Assembly (NCBI GenBank): GCA_900473915.1
Contig: UCNG01000006.1
Coordinates: 62,001-126,000 of the forward strand
DNA length: 64,000 bases
From: Hyphomicrobiales bacterium
Lineage (GTDB): Bacteria; Pseudomonadota; Alphaproteobacteria; Rhizobiales; Rhizobiaceae
Direction: 5' to 3'
This document shows positions 17,851 through 24,882 of this stretch, piece by piece; position 1 is the stretch's first letter, and each line of letters begins with the position of its first letter. The position numbers and the translations under genes are program-made. Under the pieces are notes generated by a model. That model was not told the DNA's origin. It saw only the letters and a program-made list of their open reading frames with translations, and searched no databases.

Positions 17851-18138
17851 TCAAGCGTGATCCGGCTTGCCATAGGCCTTGCGTAGTTCGCCTTTGGCTG
17901 CTTCCAGCACATGCTTGCGTTTTTCCGGCAGATTCTTGCCCGCGCGGTTGATGTAGAAAATCAGCATGGACATAGCCGAGCGAAACGGCTCTGCCTTGCG
18001 CTTACGGCTCTTGTCGGCTGAGCGCTTCAAGGAAGCTGCAATTTTCTTCGGATCATCCTGTTCGAACACATGCGGCTCCAGATCCAGCGCGTCGCTGTGT
18101 TCGGTTACGTCAGCCGACCATTTCTTTGTCTGGGCCAT
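17851..18138 (-). CDS. DUF3175 domain protein, 95 aa
   Basis: A 95-residue protein matching DUF3175 over almost its full length: 'KWSADVTEHSDALDLEPHVF', 'DDPKKIAASLKRSA', 'PFRSAMSMLIFYINRAGKNL'. The family is widespread in rhizobia and burkholderias and has no assigned biochemical function. It is basic and soluble. An EcfG-type promoter (18168-18192) lies 30 bp upstream, back-to-back with another for the plus-strand unit at 18305. The downstream Pro-rich gene is likely in the same transcript. Confidence 0.85.
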   Translation of the reverse strand: MAQTKKWSADVTEHSDALDLEPHVFEQDDPKKIAASLKRSADKSRKRKAEPFRSAMSMLIFYINRAGKNLPEKRKHVLEAAKGELRKAYGKPDHA

Positions 18139-18167
18139 ATCAAAACTCCTCTCTTAAGAGCTTCGAT

Positions 18168-18192
18168 AACTGCCGAAGGCTGCCCATGTTCC
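18168..18192 (-). promoter_or_regulatory. EcfG-type stress promoter
   Basis: On the minus strand: GGAAC (18192-18188), 16 bases, AGTT (18171-18168), about 30 bp before the DUF3175 start. Confidence 0.6.
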
Positions 18193-18234
18193 CTATCATC
18201 TGTCCGCGACGTCGGCTGGTTCGTCACCTTTGAC

Positions 18235-18259
18235 GGAACAAAAATCCCGCAAGTCGGTT
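18235..18259 (+). promoter_or_regulatory. EcfG-type stress promoter
   Basis: GGAAC (18235-18239), 16 bases, GGTT (18256-18259), 46 bp before the start of the 89-residue gene. It is back-to-back with the promoter of DUF3175. Confidence 0.65.
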
Positions 18260-18304
18260 CGGGGGCCTGTTCAGCCGTCATGGCATCCAACTGGAGGAAC
18301 CGCG

Positions 18305-18574
18305 ATGTTCTACGATGCCTCAAGCATCAAATATCCTTTTTTCGACAAGGATCGCGTCGGAGCGGGCGAGCCGTCCGAGCACGAACCACGCGACCATCAG
18401 GCGCGACCGACACATGAGCAATCGAACGCACCGGGCAACCCGCGCCAGCCGCAACCGGACGACCCGCAAAGGAACTTCGATTTCGACAGCCCCAACGGCG
18501 AGCGCCCGAATGATCTGGCTAACCCCAGCGCGCGCGAACTGCGGCGGGAAAGCCGTGGACCCGAACAGAATTGA
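18305..18574 (+). CDS. Disordered small protein, 89 aa
   Basis: An 89-residue protein with an ordered start (MFYDASSIKYPFFDKDRVG) and a tail rich in Pro, Asn, Asp, Arg and Gln that is probably disordered. The start at 18305 follows TGGAGGAA; the open frame reaches to 18230. First of a three-gene plus-strand unit with the DUF3008 gene and the 46-residue membrane peptide. No family recognised. Confidence 0.55.
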   Translation: MFYDASSIKYPFFDKDRVGAGEPSEHEPRDHQARPTHEQSNAPGNPRQPQPDDPQRNFDFDSPNGERPNDLANPSARELRRESRGPEQN

Positions 18575-18592
18575 CTACCACAGGAGGTGAAA

Positions 18593-18781
18593 ATGCCTGC
18601 GAAATCCAAAGCGCAGCAACAGGCTGCCGGCGCGGCTCTGGCCGCGAAGCGCGGAGACAAGGCCAAAAGCGAACTGCGTGGAGCGTCCAAGGAAATGGCC
18701 AAATCCATGAGTGAAAAAGAGTTGGAGAAAATGGCTTCCACCAAGCAGAAAGGGAAGCCTGAGCACAAATCCAAATCCTGA
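18593..18781 (+). CDS. DUF3008 family small basic protein, 62 aa
   Basis: A 62-residue Lys/Ala-rich protein: 'MPAKSKAQQQAAGAALAAKR', 'ELRGASKEMAKSMSEKELEK', a basic tail. It matches DUF3008, short stress-associated proteins of unknown role. The start at 18593 has AGGAGGTG upstream; a GTG at 18587 is inside that ribosome site and is unlikely. It is 18 bp after the previous gene, so the two are probably cotranscribed from the promoter at 18235. Confidence 0.8.
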   Translation: MPAKSKAQQQAAGAALAAKRGDKAKSELRGASKEMAKSMSEKELEKMASTKQKGKPEHKSKS

Positions 18782-18802
18782 CAACGCAGACGGGAAGTAA
18801 CG

Positions 18803-18943
18803 ATGATTACTCTGAAATGGCTTGCCGTCGTGATGTTCGTGGTGGCGCTGCTGGGGTTGGGCAGTTTGTTCATCACTTCGGACAAGGGAGATGTATCCCC
18901 GGACAGCCCAACACCACCGGCCGGTTCACCCACGCAGCCCTGA
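18803..18943 (+). CDS. Tiny membrane peptide, 46 aa
   Basis: A 46-residue reading frame: MITLKWLAVVMFVVALLGLG with a single hydrophobic segment, then a Pro/Ser/Thr-rich tail. GGGAAG precedes the start. It follows the DUF3008 gene by 21 bp and probably shares its transcript. Support is the signal-anchor layout and operon spacing only. Confidence 0.45.
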   Translation: MITLKWLAVVMFVVALLGLGSLFITSDKGDVSPDSPTPPAGSPTQP

Positions 18944-18967
18944 CGTTTTGATTTTTGTCCAAGGTGC

Positions 18968-18992
18968 GAAACAAAATGATGGCTGCGGAGTT
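18968..18992 (+). promoter_or_regulatory. EcfG-like stress promoter with GAAAC -35
   Basis: GAAAC (18968-18972), 16 bases, AGTT (18989-18992), about 70 bp before the DUF892 gene. Two positions differ from the best consensus, so it is weaker than its neighbours. Confidence 0.4.
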
Positions 18993-19061
18993 AGATGTGC
19001 CGTCGTGGGGATTTTCAGCCACACGACAAGGACAGTTTCGGAACAATAGGAGGAGCCTGAA

Positions 19062-19565
19062 ATGGCCAGCACCAAGCAACGCAATCTCGAAGACCTTTTC
19101 TACGATACCCTCAAGGACATTTATTATGCGGAGCGCAAGATTCTGAAAACGCTTCCGAAAATGTCGCGTGCAGCTGCCGATGAAAAGCTGAAGAACGCAT
19201 TCGAAAAACATCGCGAACAAACCGAAGGTCATGTGGAACGCCTGCAGCAATGCTTCGAGATTCTCGGCAAGCGTGCGCAGGGCAAGACCTGCGATGCCAT
19301 TGAAGGCATCATCGCCGAGGGCGAGGAAATCATCGAAGAATTTTCGAACAGCCCCGCGCTGGACGCAGGTCTCATATCCGCAGCCCAGGCCGTGGAACAC
19401 TATGAAATCACCCGGTATGGCACCTTGAAACGCTGGGCTGAAACCCTTGGATACAAGGACGTCGCGAAAATCCTCGACCAGACCTTGCAGGAAGAAGGCC
19501 AGACGGACAAGGACCTCACGAAACTTGCCGAGTCCTCCGCCAATCTCCGTGCGGAAGCGGCTTGA
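19062..19565 (+). CDS. DUF892 (YciE/YciF-like) ferritin-like protein
   Basis: A 167-residue protein matching the DUF892/YciE ferritin-like family: 'LEDLFYDTLKDIYYAERKIL' at the start, 'HREQTEGHVERLQQCFEILG', 'QAVEHYEITRYGTLKRWAET' and 'ILDQTLQEEGQTDKDLT'. These four helices carry Glu/His residues (for example E23, E52, H56, E116, H117 approximately) that could bind a di-metal centre. The family is induced by osmotic, desiccation and general stress; its reaction is unknown. AGGAGG precedes the start. It begins a three-gene unit with DUF3182 and an alpha/beta hydrolase. Confidence 0.85.
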   Translation: MASTKQRNLEDLFYDTLKDIYYAERKILKTLPKMSRAAADEKLKNAFEKHREQTEGHVERLQQCFEILGKRAQGKTCDAIEGIIAEGEEIIEEFSNSPALDAGLISAAQAVEHYEITRYGTLKRWAETLGYKDVAKILDQTLQEEGQTDKDLTKLAESSANLRAEAA

Positions 19566-19603
19566 CGAGGGACCTGCAAGGTCTGCAGCGAGGTCATGAT
19601 CCC

Positions 19604-20683
19604 ATGCGGACAATTCGCGTCGTCTGCGGGGCTTCGGACAGCCCCCATACCGTAGCCAGCGCGGAAGCGCTGGCTACGCGTCTCTCTACCCTGACGGATC
19701 GACAATTACTCCCCACCCGGCAGAGCTTCGATGAAAACGGTGAAACGTTTTTCATCCCGACCTTTGCCCTCGTCCGGCAGGAGGGGAACCCGGAAATGAC
19801 CGTAGACCGCTTCTATGGCGGCATAGTCCACCGCGGTTTCATGGCAACCAAGCTTGTTAGCCATCCACACTGGCATGACCACGACAACCTGCCGGAAGGA
19901 TGGACGGGGCATTTCGCGGCATGTTTGCAGGATTGCGTTCTACCGGGCTTCTCGGTGTTTTCACACCGCCACGCCCTCGACGCGGCAACTACCTTGCTGA
20001 AGAAGCATAAAGTGCGCTTCAAGAACCCCTTCGCGTCCGGCGGTGCAGGCCAAAACGTCATAGACACGGTTCGTTCGCTCGACTGTTTTCTGGCCGCGGT
20101 TTCAGAGGGCGATATCGCGAAAGGACTGGTTCTGGAAGAGGATGTGGAAAATTCCACCACCTATTCCGTCGGACAGATCCGGCTTGAAAACCATATCGCA
20201 ACCTATCTGGGCCGTCAGTATACGTCCCGCGACAAAGCCGGGAATGAGCTTTATGCCGGCAGCCGCTTGCGTGTGGTGCGTGGCGACTGGGATGCGCTCC
20301 TTCAACTTCTGCAATCGCCAACAGCACGCAAGGTCGTGGAGAATGCCCGGCGCTACGACGAGGCTGCACAGGAGCATCTTGGACTCGTTGCTTCACGCCG
20401 GAACTATGACGTTCTTGTCGGGCCGATAACCGAAAACGGCGTGCGTTGTGGAGTGCTGGAACAGTCGTGGCGTGTGGGGGGCGCTTCCCCCGCCGAACTT
20501 CTGGCGATGGAAAAACTGATGCAGGATGAAACCGTTACCGCCGTGCAGGCCGTTTTGCACGAGAGCCGCGACGAAGCGCCGACATTCCGGGAGGATGATT
20601 TCATCGTTTATTCCGGTGGGGATGATCTCGGGCAGCCCCTGCATAAATATGCGAGAATCGAGAAAATCTATCATGATCCGTAA
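19604..20683 (+). CDS. DUF3182 family protein (ATP-grasp-like)
   Basis: A 359-residue protein that I recognise as DUF3182. Seen features: 'GGIVHRGFMATKLVSHPHW', 'HALDAATTLLKKHKVRFKNP', 'ASGGAGQNVID', 'GLVLEEDVENSTTYSVG', 'VGPITENGVRCGVLEQSWRV'. The order (a Lys-bearing segment, a glycine-rich loop, an Asp/Glu-rich strand) is reminiscent of ATP-grasp enzymes, but the reaction is not known. The start at 19604 (MRTIRVVCG) follows the DUF892 gene by 38 bp; the frame extends to 19562. Its last codons overlap the start of the hydrolase gene by 11 bp, so the two are translationally linked. Confidence 0.75.
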   Translation: MRTIRVVCGASDSPHTVASAEALATRLSTLTDRQLLPTRQSFDENGETFFIPTFALVRQEGNPEMTVDRFYGGIVHRGFMATKLVSHPHWHDHDNLPEGWTGHFAACLQDCVLPGFSVFSHRHALDAATTLLKKHKVRFKNPFASGGAGQNVIDTVRSLDCFLAAVSEGDIAKGLVLEEDVENSTTYSVGQIRLENHIATYLGRQYTSRDKAGNELYAGSRLRVVRGDWDALLQLLQSPTARKVVENARRYDEAAQEHLGLVASRRNYDVLVGPITENGVRCGVLEQSWRVGGASPAELLAMEKLMQDETVTAVQAVLHESRDEAPTFREDDFIVYSGGDDLGQPLHKYARIEKIYHDP

Positions 20684-21401
20684 CGATACCGCCGTCAGTG
20701 TCGACCAGTATGAACTGGCCGCAACTGTAATCTCTCCAGACACCACCATTCCCGGCGTTCTCTTTCTTCATGGCTGGGCCGGCAGTCAGAAACGCGATAT
20801 CGAGAGGGCGAATGCGATATCCGCCCTCGGCTGCGTCTGCCTCACCTTCGATATGCGCGGCCACGGGGATTTACTCTCCAGCAACAAGACCGTAACGCGC
20901 GGTGAAAACCTGGACGACGCAATCGCGGCCTATGACAGACTGGCCAGTCTCAAGATGGTTGAGGACGACTCGATTGTCGTCATAGGCAGCAGTTACGGCG
21001 GATATCTTGCGACATTGCTGACCGAGTTTCGTCCCGTCCGCTGGCTGGCGCTCAGAGCTCCCGCCCTTTATCGTGACGAGCTCTGGCAGGTTCCCAAGGC
21101 AAGGCTCGATCGCAGGGACCTGCAATCCTACCGCTCGGCACTGGTTAGCTATGACGACAACCGGGCCTTGCGGCAGGCGCGGGAATTTCGCGGCGATGTG
21201 CTGCTGGTCGAGTCCGAGCATGACGTCATCGTCCCGCACCCGACAGTAGCGAGCTATCAAACCGCCTTCATCAATGCCCGTTCGCTGACCGTTCGGATGT
21301 TGGACGGCGCTGACCATGCGCTCTCCGAAGAGCGCCATCAAAAGACCTACAACCAGCTTCTGACCCGCTGGATCAGGGAAATGGTTCTCGGTGCCCGTTG
21401 A
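20673..21401 (+). CDS. Alpha/beta hydrolase
   Basis: A 242-residue serine hydrolase of the alpha/beta fold: oxyanion region 'FLHGWAGSQKRD', nucleophile elbow 'VIGSSYGGYLATLL', acid segment 'VESEHDVIVPH' and catalytic His in 'DGADHALS'. No signal peptide, so cytoplasmic. The start at 20673 lies inside the end of the DUF3182 gene; the longer open frame to 20526 has no ribosome site. Substrate unknown; the pairing with DUF3182 suggests they act on the same compound, perhaps an amide or ester made or broken during stress. Confidence 0.8.
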   Translation: MIRNDTAVSVDQYELAATVISPDTTIPGVLFLHGWAGSQKRDIERANAISALGCVCLTFDMRGHGDLLSSNKTVTRGENLDDAIAAYDRLASLKMVEDDSIVVIGSSYGGYLATLLTEFRPVRWLALRAPALYRDELWQVPKARLDRRDLQSYRSALVSYDDNRALRQAREFRGDVLLVESEHDVIVPHPTVASYQTAFINARSLTVRMLDGADHALSEERHQKTYNQLLTRWIREMVLGAR

Positions 21402-21424
21402 ATTTCCACGGGAATATTCCTGAG

Positions 21425-21449
21425 GGAACATTCATCGAGCTCGTTGGTT
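21425..21449 (+). promoter_or_regulatory. EcfG-type stress promoter
   Basis: GGAAC (21425-21429), 16 bases, GGTT (21446-21449), 33 bp before the secreted PepSY-like gene. It would drive the four-gene unit that ends with UdgX. Confidence 0.7.
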
Positions 21450-21481
21450 GGGACAGTCTCTCAGAAACAAGGGAGCCAACG

Positions 21482-21799
21482 ATGAAACAGTCTATTCGAT
21501 ATGTCGCGGGCGCGGTTTTCCTGCTGGTCACTCCGGCAGCGTTTGCCCAAACCGCCCCTTCCGCAGAGCCGCAAACGCCCGCTGTTACGACACCCGGAGA
21601 GAAAAACCCGAAGGCGCCCGTGCCGGGGCAGAACAGCTTTACCGAAGATCAGGTGAAGGAACGCCTTACCGAAGAAGGCTACACCAACATCATGCACCTT
21701 CAGCTCGGTGAGGACGGCGTCTGGCGTGCCGACGCTGCGCGCAACGGCCAGCCCGTCAAGGTTCTTTTCGATTTCCAGGGAAACATCACCACGCAGTGA
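21482..21799 (+). CDS. Secreted PepSY-like small protein, 105 aa
   Basis: A 105-residue exported protein: signal peptide of about 23 residues (MKQSIRYVAGAVFLLV..., cut after AFA), a Pro/Ala-rich linker, then a PepSY-like fold ('FTEDQVKERLTEEGYTNI', 'LGEDGVWRADA', 'VLFDFQGNI'). PepSY-type domains of this size often occur in periplasmic modulators of unknown target. The start at 21482 is taken because the signal peptide begins there. It is first in the unit 21482-23297 with its own EcfG-type promoter. Confidence 0.7.
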   Translation: MKQSIRYVAGAVFLLVTPAAFAQTAPSAEPQTPAVTTPGEKNPKAPVPGQNSFTEDQVKERLTEEGYTNIMHLQLGEDGVWRADAARNGQPVKVLFDFQGNITTQ

Positions 21800-21837
21800 C
21801 CCGGCTGTAACCGGCAAACGAATTAAAGGAGATGAAA

Positions 21838-22443
21838 ATGGCTTATATCACAGGTCTATTCGACAACTATGATGAAGCGGCCGATGCTGTCCGTGCCCTT
21901 GAGGAAGCGGGAATTTCTTCTGAAAATATCAGCCTGATTTCGAACAACACAGACGGCCGATATGCTGGTGATGCGCTGAAAGGCGACGATGGCGCCGTTA
22001 CCGGCGTCGAAACCGGTGCTGGTATCGGCGCAGTCGCGGGCGGCGGTGCCGGACTGCTGACGGGGCTGGGTCTCCTGTCGATTCCGGGCGTCGGCCCGGT
22101 CGTGGCGGGCGGCTGGCTCACCGCGACACTGGTCGGGCTGGTCGGCGGCGCCACAGCTGGCGGCGTTACGGGCGGTATCGTTGGGGCTCTCGTCGACACC
22201 GGCGTACCCGAAGAAGAAGCGCAAGCCTACAGCGAAGCCGTTCGCCGAGGCAGCACTCTGGTCGCGGTTCGTTGCGACGAAGCCGAGCGCGGAAAGGTCG
22301 AAGCCATTCTGGAAGACTGGGGCCGCGTCAATATAGGCCAGAGACGAGACGCTTATCTCGAAGAAGGATGGGAGAATTTCAATGCGTCAGCCGCGCCCTA
22401 CACGGCGGACGAGATCGAACGCGAACGTCAGCGCTGGGGCTAG
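21838..22443 (+). CDS. General-stress membrane protein with glycine-rich core
   Basis: A 201-residue protein of the general-stress/low-temperature-induced group (YflT-like start): 'ITGLFDNYDEAADAVRALEE', 'ENISLISNN', then a long Gly/Ala-rich membrane-like core (about residues 60-125) with 'GVETGAGIGAVAGGGAG', and a C-terminal 'DTGVPEEEAQAYSEAVRRGS' segment followed by 'VAVRCDEAERGKVEAIL'. Relatives occur in many stress-tolerant bacteria; molecular role unknown. AAAGGAGA precedes the start at 21838. Second in the unit. Confidence 0.8.
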   Translation: MAYITGLFDNYDEAADAVRALEEAGISSENISLISNNTDGRYAGDALKGDDGAVTGVETGAGIGAVAGGGAGLLTGLGLLSIPGVGPVVAGGWLTATLVGLVGGATAGGVTGGIVGALVDTGVPEEEAQAYSEAVRRGSTLVAVRCDEAERGKVEAILEDWGRVNIGQRRDAYLEEGWENFNASAAPYTADEIERERQRWG

Positions 22444-22455
22444 GCGGAGCGACCG

Positions 22456-22671
22456 ATGAAAGAGGTAGATCCGCGCAGGGCTCGTCAGGGTTTGAATGGA
22501 CGGCGTATCCTGACGATCCTCCTTTCGAGCCTGTTGCTGGCAATGATTGTCTGGGGCGTGGTGGAATTTTACGGAAAGATGCGTCCAGGACGTGGTTTCA
22601 TGGATGACAACAGCAAACCACCGGCATCCACGGAATCGCAACCGCTGCCTTCCGCCACGGGGCGGCAATGA
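22456..22671 (+). CDS. Small single-pass membrane protein, 71 aa
   Basis: A 71-residue protein with a basic start (MKEVDPRRARQGLNGRR), one membrane segment ('ILTILLSSLLLAMIVWGVV') and a Pro/Ser-rich outer tail. GGAG lies upstream, 12 bp after the previous stop. Its stop overlaps the start of the UdgX gene (ATGA), so the two are translated together. Function unknown. Confidence 0.65.
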   Translation: MKEVDPRRARQGLNGRRILTILLSSLLLAMIVWGVVEFYGKMRPGRGFMDDNSKPPASTESQPLPSATGRQ

Positions 22672-23297
22672 CGATCCCCGCCCCGGCAACGACACATCAC
22701 CCGCCTGGCCTTGAGCAAGTCTGCGCCGAAGCGCGGACTTGTCGGCGTTGCGAGCTCTACAAGGATGCGACACAGACGGTCTTCGGCGAAGGCCCGGTCG
22801 GGGCGCGAATTTTTTTCGTCGCCGAACAGCCGGGCGACAAGGAGGATATCGGCGGGCGACCATTGATCGGTCCCGCAGGCCAGGTTTTTGACGCCTGTCT
22901 CGCCGAAGTCGGCATCCAGCGCGAGCGGTGCTATATTACTAACGCGGTCAAACATTTTCGCCATACCCAGCGCGGCAAAAGACGCCTCCACCAGCGCCCG
23001 TCGACCAGCCACATAGAGGCCTGTCGCTGGTGGCTCGAGCAGGAAATTGAACTTGTGTCACCGCATATCATCGTGGCGCTGGGCGCAGTCGCCGCACGCG
23101 CCGTTTTTGGCAAGCCCGTCAAGATCGCAGCCGCGCGCGGTCGTCCCATGCAGCACGAAAACCGTCGCATCTTTGTGACCATCCACCCGTCCTATCTGCT
23201 GCGTTTACGCGGCAGAAGCGGTTTTGACCGCGAACGGGCGATATTCCTGAAGGACCTCGCTGAAGTTGCGGAGTTCGGGCGCTCCTCCCAAACGTGA
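22668..23297 (+). CDS. udgX: UdgX-type uracil-DNA glycosylase
   Basis: A 209-residue member of the uracil-DNA glycosylase superfamily, UdgX branch. It has motif A 'VAEQPGDKED', 'PLIGPAGQVFD', 'YITNAVKHF' and the UdgX-specific loop 'KRRLHQRP' (residues 104-111; His about 108). In characterised UdgX this loop His forms a covalent bond with the uracil-excised DNA site, shielding it. 'VTIHPSYLLR' is the second DNA-binding motif. Cysteines at about 25, 28, 77 and 88 could hold the 4Fe-4S cluster. The loop has Leu where the reference has Ile. It sits last in a stress-promoted unit and overlaps the preceding gene by 4 bp, tying DNA-uracil repair to the stress response. Confidence 0.85.
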   Translation: MTIPAPATTHHPPGLEQVCAEARTCRRCELYKDATQTVFGEGPVGARIFFVAEQPGDKEDIGGRPLIGPAGQVFDACLAEVGIQRERCYITNAVKHFRHTQRGKRRLHQRPSTSHIEACRWWLEQEIELVSPHIIVALGAVAARAVFGKPVKIAAARGRPMQHENRRIFVTIHPSYLLRLRGRSGFDRERAIFLKDLAEVAEFGRSSQT

Positions 23298-23319
23298 AGT
23301 TTATTACAGGCTTTTTCTT

Positions 23320-23344
23320 GGAACATCCTTCAGGCCCCAAGGTT
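23320..23344 (+). promoter_or_regulatory. EcfG-type stress promoter
   Basis: GGAAC (23320-23324), 16 bases, GGTT (23341-23344), 70 bp before the 61-residue gene. One of the cleanest matches in the island. Confidence 0.7.
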
Positions 23345-23413
23345 AGGTTTATGTCACGCGCGACAAACTCAACTCCCAGAATCATTGGTTTGGAACCACT
23401 GAAAGGAAAGAGA

Positions 23414-23599
23414 ATGGCACAGAATCACACGCAAGGTGGCACACACGAACAACACGTGAAGGCCGGCCAGCAGAGCCACAAGAACGACGGCAAGCAAGCA
23501 AGCAGCGGAGGCGGCGGCGACAAGCAGCAGTCATCTTCCCGTGGCGGAACCCACGAACAGCATGTGAAGGCAGGCCAGCAGAGCCATAAGAATTCGTAA
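23414..23599 (+). CDS. KGG-like hydrophilic stress peptide, 61 aa
   Basis: A 61-residue, very hydrophilic protein built from two copies of a 17-residue unit 'GGTHEQHVKAGQQSHKN' separated by a Gly/Ser/Lys/Gln spacer. The layout resembles the KGG/GsiB-type stress-induced proteins, but the repeat is His-rich (GTHEQH...SHKN) rather than the usual GGKxx. The start at 23414 follows AAAGGAAAGAGA. There is no Cys, no aromatic core and no signal peptide, so it is probably disordered. His-rich repeats might bind metal ions; this is speculation. An EcfG-type promoter and a terminator frame it as a single-gene unit. Confidence 0.75.
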   Translation: MAQNHTQGGTHEQHVKAGQQSHKNDGKQASSGGGGDKQQSSSRGGTHEQHVKAGQQSHKNS

Positions 23600-23608
23600 C
23601 TTACCAAA

Positions 23609-23634
23609 GGGGCGGCCTTGTGCCGCTCCATTTT
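23609..23634 (+). terminator. Rho-independent terminator of the KGG-like gene
   Basis: Stem GGGGCGGC / GCCGCTCC (one G-T pair) with loop CTTGT, followed by ATTTT. Ten bases after the stop. Confidence 0.65.
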
Positions 23635-23667
23635 CAACCCGGACATTGATCCGGAAAGGCCACACCG

Positions 23668-24171
23668 ATGTCGTTCACCCCAGATCCCGACTACGTGCTT
23701 CAGCCGGATCAGCTTGTTGAGATGATACCGGCTCTTCGCGCTTTTTCCCGCACATTCTACAGCCAGAAGGAAGATGCTGAAGATCTCGTTCAGGAAACCT
23801 TGATGAAAGCACTGGCCAACCGGGAAAAATATACGCCCTATTCACCGCTTAAATCGTGGCTTTTTACGATCATGCGCAACACATTCTGCACCCGGATTCG
23901 TATTCAGAAACGCGAAGCACCAGGTGCCGTTGAGTGTGTCTCTCCAATAGCCTCGGTCGAAGCATCGCAGGAACTGACCCTTGAAGCCCATGATGTGCAG
24001 ACAGCCATGGCGACCCTGCCCCACAAATATCGCCGGGTATTGGCGATGGTGGTGTTGGAAGGGAAGAGCTATGAGCGCACTGCGGAACTTTGCGATTGCT
24101 CGATAGGCACGGTGAAAAGCCGCCTGCATCGCGCCCGTCACAAGCTGCACGATATCATGGAGGGAGCCTAA
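23668..24171 (+). CDS. ECF sigma factor of the EcfG (general stress) type
   Basis: A 167-residue ECF sigma factor. Region 2 ('LRAFSRTFYSQKEDAEDLVQ', 'ETLMKALANREKYTP', 'LKSWLFTIMRNTFCTRIRI') recognises the -10 element; region 4 ('LPHKYRRVLAMVVLEGKSYE', 'LCDCSIGTVKSRLHRARHKL') contacts the -35. The wording fits the EcfG group, which drives the alphaproteobacterial general stress response from GGAAC/GTT promoters. No NepR anti-sigma or PhyR gene is adjacent, unlike the classical locus, so this may be a second EcfG paralogue. No EcfG-type promoter could be read just before it. The next gene starts within 4 bp. Confidence 0.85.
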   Translation: MSFTPDPDYVLQPDQLVEMIPALRAFSRTFYSQKEDAEDLVQETLMKALANREKYTPYSPLKSWLFTIMRNTFCTRIRIQKREAPGAVECVSPIASVEASQELTLEAHDVQTAMATLPHKYRRVLAMVVLEGKSYERTAELCDCSIGTVKSRLHRARHKLHDIMEGA

Positions 24172-24174
24172 ATA

Positions 24175-24672
24175 GTGTTGTTCAGGCACAGTATCCCGCG
24201 CTCTCGCACTGTGGCTCGTGATGTGGATTCAGCACGAGGCATCTTGTCATTTGGTCCTGGACATGGCCAACTGTTTTTAATGAATAAGTCAAGTGATGAT
24301 ATTATGCGTCTATTCTCGGGAAAGCGCATTCTGATTTTTGAAGACGGGTTTCTGCTATCGGAAGAAGCAGCCGCCAGACTGGTGAATGCCGGAGCTATCG
24401 TGCTTGGCCCGGTCAGTACTGCCAATCAGGCACTGAATTATCTGGAAACCGGGGCGGTAGACGCTGTCGTTATGGATGTCGCGCTGGAGCCGGACGCCGT
24501 GCTCCCGCTCATCGCCCAACTGGAACTGGATGCCATACCCTTTATATTCGCCCTGCCGGAGAACCCAAGACTGGATAGCCAGCGCTTTGCCGGATTCGTG
24601 CTGAGTGCCCGCCACAAGGACCTCTCTACAATAGCCGAAGCATTGTTCCTGCGCCGCACTATGGAACAATAG
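24175..24672 (+). CDS. Receiver-domain-only response regulator
   Basis: A 165-residue protein: a non-homologous N-terminal extension of about 45 residues and a receiver domain ('KRILIFEDGFLLSEEAAARL', 'AVDAVVMDVALEPDAVLPL', 'IPFIFALPENP'). The phosphorylatable Asp lies in 'VMDVAL' (about residue 101), and the acidic pair 'FED' near the start of the domain is kept. No output domain. The GTG start at 24175 has a perfect GGAGGG inside the end of the sigma gene, so translation is coupled to it. The shorter form from ATG 24280 would lack a ribosome site. It may relay or absorb phosphate for the stress pathway; partner unknown. Confidence 0.75.
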   Translation: MLFRHSIPRSRTVARDVDSARGILSFGPGHGQLFLMNKSSDDIMRLFSGKRILIFEDGFLLSEEAAARLVNAGAIVLGPVSTANQALNYLETGAVDAVVMDVALEPDAVLPLIAQLELDAIPFIFALPENPRLDSQRFAGFVLSARHKDLSTIAEALFLRRTMEQ

Positions 24673-24882
24673 AGCTCTTCCAGATCAGAAAAGGTTCGGC
24701 AAAGCAAAGGGTTAAAGCGACCTTTCTTCCCGCATCCCAGGCGGCAAATGGCCTGACTGTTTGCGACAGACCATGGCTCCTCGTCAGGACGTTGCCATCG
24801 CAAATTTCATGGTCCCAACTTTTCTCCATCTACTTGTTGCGATTGATTTGCAATGAGAAAAGATGCTTTCTATTTCTATTGT

